Origin: an uncultured Lachnospiraceae bacterium
GTDB lineage: Bacteria > Bacillota > Clostridia > Lachnospirales > Lachnospiraceae
Direction: 5' to 3'
Assembly: GCA_910586015.1 (NCBI GenBank)
Contig: CAJUGJ010000002.1
Location: forward strand, 124,001-188,000
DNA length: 64,000 bases
A program made the translations under genes and the position numbers. A model generated the notes under the pieces. That model did not search any database, was not told the origin of the DNA, and worked only from the letters and a program-made list of their open reading frames with translations. Position 1 is the stretch's first letter. The number at the start of each line of letters is the position of its first letter. Shown piece after piece: positions 46,201 through 53,948 of the stretch.

Positions 46201-47165
46201 TGTGAACCATCATCTAATAATGTAGGCGTTGTTCCTCCTGCATACGTTACTACTGTAATATCCTCTTGTTTTATTTGTGCATAAAATTGAGAATCAAACT
46301 GTAGTTGAATATGTGTACTATCTACATAACCAGTATAATTTTTTTTATCAACTTGTGCTGTAATATAATAAAATCTTTCTTCTTGTGTTTCTTTTATTCC
46401 TGTTACTGTAACCTCTGCTTTATTTAAGAGTAGTGCAAGGCTTTCGGAATCCTCATCTGCGTCTTGCCAGATGTCGAGTTCACTAGCTGTTACAGTTCCA
46501 GTAACATTCATCCGAAATCCTGGTGCATTCGTTGGTGCAGGTAAAACACTAGGCGTTGGTGTTGGTGTTTTTGTAGGAGCTAAAGTTGGTGTCACTGTCG
46601 ATGTTGTGTTTTGTGTCTTTTTTATATATTGAACACTGGAATATCCTTCAATCTGTGTTCCTAAGAATACTGCACGTAAATGATACCAACCATTTTCCTC
46701 TCCTAAAATAGTGATACTTTGTCCCTTTGTAAGATAAACTTCTGTATTATTTACTTTGATTTTATCATAGTTTAATCCCGGACCTTTTCGAACCATAAGT
46801 GTATTTGCTGTACAGATTCCATTTTCATTGTTATTTGTTGTATCAGAAACAGTTTGAATATATTTTGCCAAGGAATAACCTGTCACCTGCTTTCCTCGAA
46901 ACTCAGTCTTTAAATAATACCAACCATTTTTTGAATCTAAAATTTCTACTATTTGGTTTTTCGTTAAATATGCCTCTTCTTTATTTACTATAACACTGTC
47001 ATATTCTGTTCCTGGTCCAGTTCGAATCATTAACATATTTGCAGTACATACGCCCTTTCCTGCTGCCAATACCAAAATCTTTGGCATACCAATGACTTCA
47101 AGCAGGATACAAAGACACAGTAAAATGGACAATCTGCGGCTTTTTTTCCACTTTTGTATATTCAT
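43263..47165 (-). CDS. Large secreted cell-wall protein with about nine SH3-like repeats and an N-acetylglucosaminidase domain
   Basis: The 1300-residue precursor has a signal peptide (LSILLCLCILLEVIGMPKILVLAAG) and two well-conserved SH3b domains (MLMIRTGPGTEYDS, TLMVRKGPGLNYDK). About seven more divergent ones follow in pairs, joined by Thr/Pro linkers, the longest being (TPSPTPTP)n. Residues about 860-1160 are a LytD-type endo-beta-N-acetylglucosaminidase domain (FPEDYKKLLRQLHKKYPKWEF, ASRVKQEVVTGATTMSSSVSG, YYNFYNIGAYNSTAAGGAIANG). The C-terminus is a cadherin-like beta-sandwich. Likely role: peptidoglycan cleavage during growth or division, with SH3 repeats holding the wall. GAGGAATTTAAA precedes the ATG. 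Confidence 0.88.
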   Translation of the reverse strand: MNIQKWKKSRRLSILLCLCILLEVIGMPKILVLAAGKGVCTANMLMIRTGPGTEYDSVIVNKEEAYLTKNQIVEILDSKNGWYYLKTEFRGKQVTGYSLAKYIQTVSDTTNNNENGICTANTLMVRKGPGLNYDKIKVNNTEVYLTKGQSITILGEENGWYHLRAVFLGTQIEGYSSVQYIKKTQNTTSTVTPTLAPTKTPTPTPSVLPAPTNAPGFRMNVTGTVTASELDIWQDADEDSESLALLLNKAEVTVTGIKETQEERFYYITAQVDKKNYTGYVDSTHIQLQFDSQFYAQIKQEDITVVTYAGGTTPTLLDDGSQMVLNDEQVLLSDEENVNDGKWFCVTLTISGKEYSGYVPAQSLKLLGSKTSQTEPTPKPTTTPEQPETYEMELKLSAKVTGSTLNVRKGAGTSYEKLAELHRDDTVTIIGRKKNGSEFWYQINAKSDGKTISGYVLSDYIAITFGSGFYGKLLNDNTIPLETAGGNKAVTMSDGSKLSLGPRQVWISDEKTVGGKKWFRVGVTISGTSYRGYVTADQVELLGKKTAVTTPSPTPTTPPSQEQKLSLSATVNAGTLNLRSKATTDSEKLASLTNKTKVTVIGEEDTSNGTWYQIETVVNKKKITGYALSLYIALDYNSPVYGILTGNNIRPKVSIEKDAAYVKNKDKNILSLKKGTFLTLLGEKTDGQQKWFLAKFESENTSYQGYIPASEVDLTWEKETPTPTLSPTPTPSPTPTPSPTPTPTPSPTPTPMPSPTPVLPTTKAIIKNAQALIIRSEPGYFGGVVCDNHGSPILLSSGFAVTLLKVVNGEEMLWYQVQFQWQSGIYTGYIAEEFLELQDDGQGNAKPSIILTPTPMLSPTPTPVSDYSDFEAKLAAQGFPEDYKKLLRQLHKKYPKWEFHAYHTGLDWNTVIENESVAGKNLIPNSKGIEWKSLENGAYNWKTDSFIVFDGSTWVTASKEATAYYMDPRNFLDEKSIFQFELLTYEPSYQNLSGVEDILQYTPMYQTSYTYKDEQGISRNITYGETFIQAAQYSNVSPYHLASRVKQEVVTGATTMSSSVSGTFKGWEGYYNFYNIGAYNSTAAGGAIANGLKYAKNGSTNATLNSNSLIPWTNRYRAIVGGAYIIGNSYISKGQNTIYLQKFNVTPSSTYSHQYMANVEAPYSEGRKVYAGYTNVENLPIVFSIPVYLNMPEIASPIPQTKLNPNNWLKTLKIFDLSGAQLNMTPEFDMTLDQEYYLVVDNSCDVIQIAAETVNKKAVVSGTSYYDLNVGTNQISLFVVAENGDTRKYQFNIIRKDAGQ
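44889..45008. repeat. Low-complexity (TP)n-coding repeat
   Basis: Plus-strand units such as GTTGGACTTGGGGTTGGC repeat several times and encode the TPTPSPTP linker of the SH3/glucosaminidase protein on the minus strand. They create a false glycine/valine-rich frame on the other strand. Confidence 0.8.
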
Positions 47166-47282
47166 TTTAAATTCCTCATTTCCTGATCATTTTTGCAAAT
47201 CATCTTAGAAGACACATATGGCAGTTATGTGGCAAAACTGTGGTCATTCCGTGTGTAATCATCAAGAAACGAGAAAAACTGA

Positions 47283-48554
47283 TTAGATCTCATCAATAGC
47301 CTTTCCAATGTCATGACGCATATATTGTTTTTCAAAGTGAATCCAATCAGTCGCTTCATAGGCATTTGCTCTTGCTTGTTTTAGAGTTTTACCCAAGGCG
47401 GTAACTCCAAGCACTCTTCCTCCGCTTGTTACTACCTCTCCATTTTCCTCTTTTGTTCCAGCATGAAACAGATAATATCCTTCTTTATTTTTGAAATGCT
47501 TTAAACCATGAATTGGGAATCCCTTTTCATAATGTTCTGGATATCCTCCTGATGCAAGAACTACACAAACTGCTGCATTTTCCTCAAATTCTAATGTAAT
47601 ATCTGATAAACGCCCGTCAATGCAGGCTTCAAATACATCAACAATATCATTTTTCATTCGAGGAAGGACTACTTGTGTTTCTGGATCTCCAAATCTTGCA
47701 TTATACTCTAATACTTTTGGACCATCTTTCGTCAACATCAGCCCAACAAACAAAACTCCAATAAAACTACGTCCTTCCTTTTTCATTGCGTCGATAGTTG
47801 GCTGATAAATATGGGTATGACAATATTCATCAATTTCTTTCGTATAAAATGGGCTAGGAGAAAATGTTCCCATGCCTCCAGTATTTAAGCCTTCGTCATT
47901 ATCTTTTGCACGTTTATGATCTTGGGCACTTGTCATAAGTTTAATTGTAGTACCATCACAAAAACAAAGAGCAGAAACTTCTGGTCCTGTTATAAATTCT
48001 TCAATTACAATCGTATTACCTGCTGTTCCAAACTGTTTTTTTAGCATTAAAGTATTGACTCCATCTATTGCCTCTTCTAATGTATTACAGATTAGAACTC
48101 CTTTTCCAAGAGCAAGACCATCTGCTTTTAGTACAACTGGATAGTTTATGGTATGTAAATAAGAAAGTGCCTCGTCTGCTTTATGAAATATTTCATATGC
48201 TGCAGTTGGAATATTATATTTTTTCATCAAATCTTTGGAAAATGCCTTTGAACTTTCAATCACGGCTGCATTTTTACGAGGACCAAAAATTCGAAGTCCG
48301 TTTTGTTCAAAAACATCTACAATTCCAGCCGCTAATGGTTCATCCATTCCAACTATTGTTAGATCGATCTTCTTTTCTTTTGCAAACTCTGCTAACTGCT
48401 CAAATTCCATTGTACTGATTGGAACACATTCTGCAATCTCTGCAATTCCTGCATTTCCGGGAGCACAGTAAATTTTTTCTACCCGACTGCTTTTTGCAAT
48501 CTTAAAACAGATAGCATGTTCTCTACCGCCTCCGCCAATGACTAATACCTTCAT
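47283..48554 (-). CDS. purD: Phosphoribosylamine-glycine ligase
   Basis: PurD joins glycine to phosphoribosylamine with ATP, the second step of purine synthesis. From ATG at 48554 (GGAG six bases upstream) the product is 423 residues, starting MKVLVIGGGGREHAI. An ATP-grasp core follows (VLKADGLALGKGVLIC), then FITGPEVSALCFCDG, NTGGMGTFSPSPF and EYNARFGDPETQ. The length is normal and there is no fusion to purM or purN, which are separate genes upstream in the same operon. Confidence 0.96.
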   Translation of the reverse strand: MKVLVIGGGGREHAICFKIAKSSRVEKIYCAPGNAGIAEIAECVPISTMEFEQLAEFAKEKKIDLTIVGMDEPLAAGIVDVFEQNGLRIFGPRKNAAVIESSKAFSKDLMKKYNIPTAAYEIFHKADEALSYLHTINYPVVLKADGLALGKGVLICNTLEEAIDGVNTLMLKKQFGTAGNTIVIEEFITGPEVSALCFCDGTTIKLMTSAQDHKRAKDNDEGLNTGGMGTFSPSPFYTKEIDEYCHTHIYQPTIDAMKKEGRSFIGVLFVGLMLTKDGPKVLEYNARFGDPETQVVLPRMKNDIVDVFEACIDGRLSDITLEFEENAAVCVVLASGGYPEHYEKGFPIHGLKHFKNKEGYYLFHAGTKEENGEVVTSGGRVLGVTALGKTLKQARANAYEATDWIHFEKQYMRHDIGKAIDEI

Positions 48555-48570
48555 ACTTTTCTCCATTTCT

Positions 48571-49197
48571 CTATTCCATAATTTCTGTCTGTTTTCCATT
48601 TACTTTTACTTTTCCTGCTGCAATTAGACGAATTGTCTCTGGAAGTAAAATCCATTCTGCTTCTTCCATTACTCTCTTTTGAAGTGTTTCTGGTGTATCC
48701 ATCTGGTGTACCTGTACCGCCTTTTGTAATAAGATTGGACCTGTATCTGTACCATCATCTACAAAATGCACTGTTGCACCTGTCACTTTACAGCCACGTT
48801 CTAATACCATTTCATGTACTTTTAATCCGTAACACCCTGCTCCACAAAAGGAAGGAATTAAAGAAGGATGAATATTTATAATCTTATTTTCATATTTTGT
48901 AATTAGCTCTTTTGGCAGAATAACAAGAAAACCTGCAAGTACAATCAGATCTGGAGAAAAGGCATCAACCTGTTTTATAAGTTCTTGATTAAATTCCTCT
49001 TTAACAGGAAAGTCCTTTTTAGATACACAGATAGCTGAAATTCCATATTTTTTAGCTCTTTCTAATGCGTAAGCATCTTTTTTGTTACTAATCACCCCAA
49101 CTATCTGTACATCATTTAGTGAACCATCTGTAATCCGATCTAAAATTGCCTGTAGATTTGTTCCCCCTCCTGAAACCATGACTAAAATTTTTAGCAT
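48571..49197 (-). CDS. purN: Phosphoribosylglycinamide formyltransferase
   Basis: PurN transfers a formyl group from 10-formyl-tetrahydrofolate to GAR. The 208-residue product has VMVSGGGTNLQAILD, LAGFLVILPKELI, the catalytic IINIHPSLIPSF and GATVHFVDDGTDTGPI. It overlaps the end of purM by seven bases (ATGCTAA), a sign of coupled translation, and its stop lies about 17 bases before the purD start. Confidence 0.96.
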   Translation of the reverse strand: MLKILVMVSGGGTNLQAILDRITDGSLNDVQIVGVISNKKDAYALERAKKYGISAICVSKKDFPVKEEFNQELIKQVDAFSPDLIVLAGFLVILPKELITKYENKIINIHPSLIPSFCGAGCYGLKVHEMVLERGCKVTGATVHFVDDGTDTGPILLQKAVQVHQMDTPETLQKRVMEEAEWILLPETIRLIAAGKVKVNGKQTEIME

Positions 49198-50216
49198 AAT
49201 AAGATTCCTCTTTCTCCTTCTTTAATCTCTCCAATAATATAAGCTGCCTCTCCTGCTGCTTCTAATTGTTTCATGGCATCATTAGCATCATTTTTATCTA
49301 CTACAACCATCATACCAATTCCCATATTAAATGTATTATACATGACATGTTCTGGAATATCTCCGTCTTTTGAAAGCATATCAAAAATTGGCGGTATTGG
49401 ATAACTTCCTTTATGAATTAATGCAGCTACACCCTCTTTTAACATTCTTGGTACGTTTTCATAAAAGCCACCGCCAGTAATATGACAACATGCTTTTACT
49501 TCTAAATTATTTTCCTTTAGTGTCCGAAGAGCTTTTACATAGATTTTTGTTGGAGTAAGTAAAGTCTCTCCTAAAGTTGAGCCTAAACTTTCATAGTACA
49601 TTTCAAGAGCCTCTTTTTTCATACGAAATACTTTACGTACTAAAGAATATCCATTGCTGTGAATTCCAGAAGAAGCAATTCCTAAAATAACATCTCCTGC
49701 TGTTAAATTCTGTCCTGTAATCATCTTTGGTGCATCGACAATTCCAACAGCAAAACCAGCTAAATCATATTCATCTACTGGATAAAATCCTGGCATTTCT
49801 GCTGTCTCTCCACCAATTAGGGCAGCACCTGCCTGTTTACAGCCATTTGCTACTCCAGAGACAATCGTGGCAATTTTTTCCGGATCGTTTTTTCCACAGG
49901 CAATATAATCGAGGAAAAAGAGCGGTTCGCCACCTGCACAGGCAATATCATTGACACACATAGCAACACAGTCAATTCCAATTGTATCATGCTTATCTAA
50001 AAGAAAGGCAAGTTTTAACTTTGTTCCAACACCATCTGTTCCAGATACCAGTGTTGGTTTTTCCATTGTCATAAATTTTTCTAAGGAAAATGCACCCGAA
50101 AAACCGCCTAGTCCTCCTAATACCTCACTTCTTGTCGTACTCTGTACATGCTTTTTCATTAATTCTACTGCCTTATATCCGGCTTCAATGTCAACTCCTG
50201 CTTTTTTATAGTCCAT
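49191..50216 (-). CDS. purM: Phosphoribosylformylglycinamidine cyclo-ligase
   Basis: PurM closes the imidazole ring to give AIR. The 341-residue product starts MDYKKAGVDIEAGYKAVELM. It has LVSGTDGVGTKLKLAF, IGIDCVAMCVNDIACAGGEPLFFLDY, GGETAEMPGFY and CHITGGGFYENVPRM. AAAGGAGG six bases before ATG is a perfect ribosome binding site. It is the first gene of a purM-purN-purD operon with a recognisable promoter. Confidence 0.96.
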   Translation of the reverse strand: MDYKKAGVDIEAGYKAVELMKKHVQSTTRSEVLGGLGGFSGAFSLEKFMTMEKPTLVSGTDGVGTKLKLAFLLDKHDTIGIDCVAMCVNDIACAGGEPLFFLDYIACGKNDPEKIATIVSGVANGCKQAGAALIGGETAEMPGFYPVDEYDLAGFAVGIVDAPKMITGQNLTAGDVILGIASSGIHSNGYSLVRKVFRMKKEALEMYYESLGSTLGETLLTPTKIYVKALRTLKENNLEVKACCHITGGGFYENVPRMLKEGVAALIHKGSYPIPPIFDMLSKDGDIPEHVMYNTFNMGIGMMVVVDKNDANDAMKQLEAAGEAAYIIGEIKEGERGILLC

Positions 50217-50248
50217 AATCTTCCTCCTTTAATTACAATTTCATTTTT

Positions 50249-50277
50249 ATTATATCATCTCTCTTATTATTTGTCCT
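50249..50277 (-). promoter_or_regulatory. Promoter of purM-purN-purD
   Basis: The minus strand has AGGACA (50277-50272), 17 bases, and TATAAT (50254-50249), about 33 bases before purM. No purine riboswitch or PurBox pair is visible in the short leader. Confidence 0.55.
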
Positions 50278-50344
50278 CTCTTTTTCCTACAAAATTTCTA
50301 ATAATTTTGGTATTTCTTTTTATCAACAACATACTTTGCTATAT

Positions 50345-50386
50345 AAAAAAGAGCCAAATAGATACAATCTATTCAGCCCTTTTTTT
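50345..50386. terminator. Terminator after the araC-like gene
   Basis: AGAGCCAAATAGAT (50350-50363) pairs with ATCTATTCAGCCCT (50367-50380) through several G-U pairs, with A and T runs on both sides. It is placed between the araC-like stop and the pur promoter. Confidence 0.75.
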
Positions 50387-50458
50387 ATTTTCGTTTATTA
50401 TACCATAATTTTGTGCACATAAAATCAGAAGTTGAAACAATGTTTCTCTGTTTCAACA

Positions 50459-51889
50459 TTATAACATATTATAAAGTTGTTTTATTTGTTCATATGCTTT
50501 TGTATCTTCCAATTTAGCAGAATCAATCAACTTACTAAGCTGTTCTCTGACTGAACGACTTGCGAAATTTTGTAGCATCTTTTCTGTATTATTCCAATTA
50601 CCGATTAATGACATCATTTTTTCTGCAATACTACTTGTTTTATTAAAATGATTTTTGATATCTTGACATAAATTTCTCTTTGTTTTTTCATACTTTTCAG
50701 ATAATTCATCAAAATATTTTGCCGCCCATCTTCTTCCGTCGCAAATACATACCATTGCATCATTTTGAACGATTAGTTTTGAAAACAGATTATCAAAATT
50801 AATACTTTTAAACCATTTTTCATCCAATAGCATATCTTTCCATGCCTCATAGGCTTTGATTCCTTTTGTATAGGTATCTTCTTCTCTTTCTCTCATAACA
50901 TCAGTTGCCATTTTTATAACTTCTTTATCACTATAACATGTATCTGTCAGAGCACCAATACACATAACTGCTTGTGTATCTGTATTTTCCCACCAACTAT
51001 CACATCGAAAATAACCATTATCCATTGAACTAACAGAAGAAGAAAACTCAGGATCATTTTGAAAAAAGTTCCATCCTATCATAACATCTCCATCACAATC
51101 ATATCCTGTAATAATACATGGTTCTGGTGGCCCAATAATTCCTAATGCAATCACTGGATAGCCTTTTTTAATATTTGATTTTATATAATTTTTAAAATCT
51201 TCTTTCGTTGTATCCTTATCTCTTCCCAAGAAAGAAAATTCTCTTTTTAATGCCTTTGCTCCATACTGATAAATATCATTCGATTCATTTAAAGTATGGT
51301 ATATATCAATATTACTCAACTCCCATATTTCCCGATTCCATACTAAACGAAAAGCTGCTCCAGTTGCTGCCATAATAAAGGCATATGGAATATTATCCCC
51401 AAAATATTCTGATATTGCTTTAATGCAAATCGGAAACATTGTGTTACTTTCATATGTACCTTGTTCAATTTTTCGAACTCCATATAATATTGTATTTTCA
51501 TGATCTTGTTTCATAATTGACTTATCGCTCCTTTTCTCTTTACTAATAAGTTGCCTTTTTTCAATTAAGGATCGATTCAGGCGAAACTCACTTGGCGACA
51601 TACCAAAAATTTTTCGGAAAGCTCTAGTATATGATTCATGGTTAGAAAATCCACTTTCCAATGCAATATCAACTATTTTCTTATTGGAGTATAATACATC
51701 AAAAGCAGAAATAAGAAGACGCCTTCTTTTATAATACTGCATAATAGGCATATCTATATTCTTTAAAAACAGTTCTCGAATATAGATCTCCGAAAAGCCA
51801 AAACTCTTTGACATCTTTTTAATATCAAAGTCTTCTATATAACTTTCTATATAGCTAATCAAGGCATGTGCTATAGTTGAATAACTCAT
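50459..51889 (-). CDS. AraC-type regulator with C-terminal C39/BtrH-like domain
   Basis: The 476-residue protein carries its AraC DNA-binding domain at the N-terminus (residues about 5-105; two HTHs, ending IVDIALESGFSNHESYTRAFRKIFGMSPSEFR). The C-terminal 350 residues contain a papain-like C39/BtrH_N-type fold: FIMAATGAAFRLVWNREIW, then GYPVIALGIIGPPEPCIITGYD and DVMIGWNFFQ. No obvious catalytic Cys stands at the usual place, so a ligand-binding role is likelier than peptidase activity. An N-terminal HTH with a large C-terminal sensor is the reverse of classical AraC. It is divergent from the GH51 gene, which it may control. AAGAAGG precedes the ATG. Confidence 0.82.
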   Translation of the reverse strand: MSYSTIAHALISYIESYIEDFDIKKMSKSFGFSEIYIRELFLKNIDMPIMQYYKRRRLLISAFDVLYSNKKIVDIALESGFSNHESYTRAFRKIFGMSPSEFRLNRSLIEKRQLISKEKRSDKSIMKQDHENTILYGVRKIEQGTYESNTMFPICIKAISEYFGDNIPYAFIMAATGAAFRLVWNREIWELSNIDIYHTLNESNDIYQYGAKALKREFSFLGRDKDTTKEDFKNYIKSNIKKGYPVIALGIIGPPEPCIITGYDCDGDVMIGWNFFQNDPEFSSSVSSMDNGYFRCDSWWENTDTQAVMCIGALTDTCYSDKEVIKMATDVMREREEDTYTKGIKAYEAWKDMLLDEKWFKSINFDNLFSKLIVQNDAMVCICDGRRWAAKYFDELSEKYEKTKRNLCQDIKNHFNKTSSIAEKMMSLIGNWNNTEKMLQNFASRSVREQLSKLIDSAKLEDTKAYEQIKQLYNML

Positions 51890-51914
51890 TTTATTTCCTT
51901 CTTTTCATCATGAT

Positions 51915-52165
51915 CTGACACTCCAACGGCTAAAGCACGTTGGGTTCTTATATACATTCACTTCCCAATATACTCGAAAGCATATAAGACTAATGAATTT
52001 CTATAAGACTTTCTCTTCTTGATACTTTTCTGTCTTTAACAGAAATTCGACAATAAAGTTTTCCATAATATTCACCTCACTTTCTAAATATACATATACA
52101 CTATTTCATATTTTTTGTGCTATCCATTCCACACCTAAAGGAGTGGGCTTTTCGCACAATTTCTT
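51915..52165 (-). mobile_element. IS200/IS605-derived miniature element (PATE/MITE-like)
   Basis: Reading the minus strand, TTAC (52169-52166) is followed after about 20 bases by a hairpin CCACTCC-TTTA-GGTGTGG (52146-52129). About 185 bases later there is CCAACGTGC-TTTA-GCCGTTGG (51943-51923), then AGTGTCAG ending at 51915. Imperfect palindromes with a TTTA loop at both ends, a TTAC target and a TCAR-type right end are the hallmarks of IS200/IS605 elements. No TnpA or TnpB is encoded, so it is a non-autonomous copy or an internally deleted remnant. It fills most of the 481-base gap between the araC-like and GH51 genes. Confidence 0.6.
52001..52066 (-). CDS. Possible 21-residue ORF inside the miniature element
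   Basis: ATG at 52066 has GAGGTG six bases upstream and reads MENFIVEFLLKTEKYQEEKVL before TAG. The ribosome binding site is good, but the ORF contains a TTTCTGT...ACAGAAA inverted repeat (52027-52045). It may be a relic of a transposase leader rather than a gene. Confidence 0.2.
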   Translation of the reverse strand: MENFIVEFLLKTEKYQEEKVL

Positions 52166-52285
52166 GTAATCTTAGTATAACAATTCTTTTAAAGTATGTC
52201 TTGACTATTTTATGGTTCATATTAAAAAGTGTGTTTTAAAAATATAGAATCGGAAAAAACAGCAAGGTTCGAAGAATATTTGTAG

Positions 52286-52313
52286 TTGTTTCTTAACTTC
52301 TCTCTGTTATAAT
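52286..52313 (+). promoter_or_regulatory. Promoter of the GH51 arabinofuranosidase gene
   Basis: TTGTTT (52286-52291), 16 bases, and TATAAT (52308-52313) lie 57 bases before the ATG. Confidence 0.55.
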
Positions 52314-52370
52314 AAGAGTATTCAAAAAAGGATTGTAAGCGTAAAAATACGTAGAAATGAGGCTTATATT

Positions 52371-53861
52371 ATGAAAAAAGCGACGATTTGTATTGACAAA
52401 AATTTTGAGGTATCCGATATTGATAAACGAATTTATGGTTCTTTTATTGAGCATTTAGGACGAGCTGTTTATGAAGGAATTTATCAGCCAGACAGTCCAT
52501 TAGCAGATGAATCAGGATTTCGTAAGGATGTTTTAAAATTGATTCAACAATTAAATGTTCCTATTGTTCGATATCCGGGTGGAAATTTTGTATCAGGATA
52601 CCATTGGGAAGATGGGGTTGGTGAAAAACAAAAACGTCCTGAAAAGTTAGATTTAGCTTGGGAAGTTATTGAGACAAACCAATTTGGCTTAAATGAATTT
52701 ATGGATTGGGCAAAGAAAGCGAATACCAGTGCTATGATGGCTGTTAATTTAGGAACTAGAGGAATCGAAGATGCCAAGAATATCATAGAGTATTGTAATA
52801 TCAAAGGCGGAAGCTATTATAGTGATCTTCGTAAATCTCACGGTTATCAAGATCCTCATAACATTAAGCTTTGGTGTCTTGGTAATGAAATGGATGGGCC
52901 TTGGCAAATGGGACATAAAACTGCTGCAGAATATGGACGGACTGCTGCGGAAGCTGGACGACTTATGAAAATGGTGGATCCTACGATTGAATTGGTTGCC
53001 TGTGGCAGTTCTTCTCTGATGATGGATACCTTTGGAACTTGGGAGGATACAGTTCTTTCAGAGTGTTATGATCAAGTAGATTATTTGTCTCTACATCAGT
53101 ATTATGGAAATCAGGAAAATAATACACCTGAATTTCTTGCAAATACAGTTGCAATGGATAAATTTATCACTTCTGTCATTTCTATTTGTGATGCGGTAAA
53201 AGCAAAACAGAGAAAGAAAAAATCGATCCATTTATCTTTTGATGAATGGAATGTATGGTATCACTCCAATGATCAGAAAATTGAACGTTGGTGTAAAGCT
53301 CCTCATCAATTAGAAGATATTTATAATTTTGAAGATGCTCTATTAGTCGCAGGTATGATGATTACATTACTACGTCATGCAGATCGTGTAAAAGTTGCCT
53401 GTTTAGCACAACTTGTCAATGTAATCGCCCCAATTATGACTTCTGATACTGGAGCATGGAAACAGACTATCTACTATCCATTTGAACTAATCAGCAATTA
53501 TGGAAGAGGTACTGTACTTCAAACAGTTGTACAATCTCCAGTCTACGAAAGTAAACAAGGAGATGCTCCTTATTTAGATGCTGTCTGTATTAGAAATAAA
53601 GAAAAAGAAGAACTGGTGATTTTTGCTGTCAATAAAGACTTAGAAGATTCTATGGAATTGACTTGTGATCTGCGTCAATTTGAAGGATATCAGATAAAAG
53701 AACATCTCACTCTTACCAATCCAGATCTTAAAGCAGTAAATACACAAGAAAATCCAGATACTGTATCATTATCTACTGGCACTGGTGCAAAAATAGAAAA
53801 TGGAGTTCTCCATGCCCTTTTATGTGATAAGAGTTTTCATATGATTCGGTTAGGAAAATAA
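52371..53861 (+). CDS. abfA: GH51 alpha-L-arabinofuranosidase, intracellular
   Basis: It removes arabinose from arabino-oligosaccharides. The 496-residue product has no signal peptide. It has the GH51 start IYGSFIEHLGRAVYEGIYQP, YPGGNFVSGYHWEDG, the acid/base Glu173 in CLGNEMDGPW and the nucleophile Glu292 in SFDEWNVWYH. A C-terminal beta-sandwich follows. Residues and length match the family. GAGGCTTATATT precedes the ATG. It stands alone with its own promoter and terminator, divergent from an AraC-type gene. No arabinose catabolic genes are in the window, so the sugar must be handled by loci elsewhere. Confidence 0.95.
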   Translation: MKKATICIDKNFEVSDIDKRIYGSFIEHLGRAVYEGIYQPDSPLADESGFRKDVLKLIQQLNVPIVRYPGGNFVSGYHWEDGVGEKQKRPEKLDLAWEVIETNQFGLNEFMDWAKKANTSAMMAVNLGTRGIEDAKNIIEYCNIKGGSYYSDLRKSHGYQDPHNIKLWCLGNEMDGPWQMGHKTAAEYGRTAAEAGRLMKMVDPTIELVACGSSSLMMDTFGTWEDTVLSECYDQVDYLSLHQYYGNQENNTPEFLANTVAMDKFITSVISICDAVKAKQRKKKSIHLSFDEWNVWYHSNDQKIERWCKAPHQLEDIYNFEDALLVAGMMITLLRHADRVKVACLAQLVNVIAPIMTSDTGAWKQTIYYPFELISNYGRGTVLQTVVQSPVYESKQGDAPYLDAVCIRNKEKEELVIFAVNKDLEDSMELTCDLRQFEGYQIKEHLTLTNPDLKAVNTQENPDTVSLSTGTGAKIENGVLHALLCDKSFHMIRLGK

Positions 53862-53877
53862 TTATAAATCTTAGAGT

Positions 53878-53921
53878 AGAAGAACCAAAAATGATAGAAA
53901 GATTTTTGGTTCTTCTGCTTT
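53878..53921 (+). terminator. Terminator after the GH51 gene
   Basis: Perfect 15-base arms AGAAGAACCAAAAAT (53878-53892) and ATTTTTGGTTCTTCT (53902-53916) are followed by GCTTTTTAG. Confidence 0.9.
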
Positions 53922-53948
53922 TTAGATTTTCATTTTATAAAATGGAAT

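Noticed and set aside
47166..47282. c-di-GMP or other riboswitch before the SH3/glucosaminidase gene
   Set aside because: There is a weak CACATA/TATGTG stem, but no conserved riboswitch core could be recognised in the 117-base gap.
50217..50344. Purine riboswitch or PurBox before purM
   Set aside because: The predicted leader is too short and no paired PurBox sequence is seen.
51915..52165. Complete IS605 element with TnpB
   Set aside because: Only end palindromes are present; no TnpA or TnpB coding sequence occurs in any frame of the gap.
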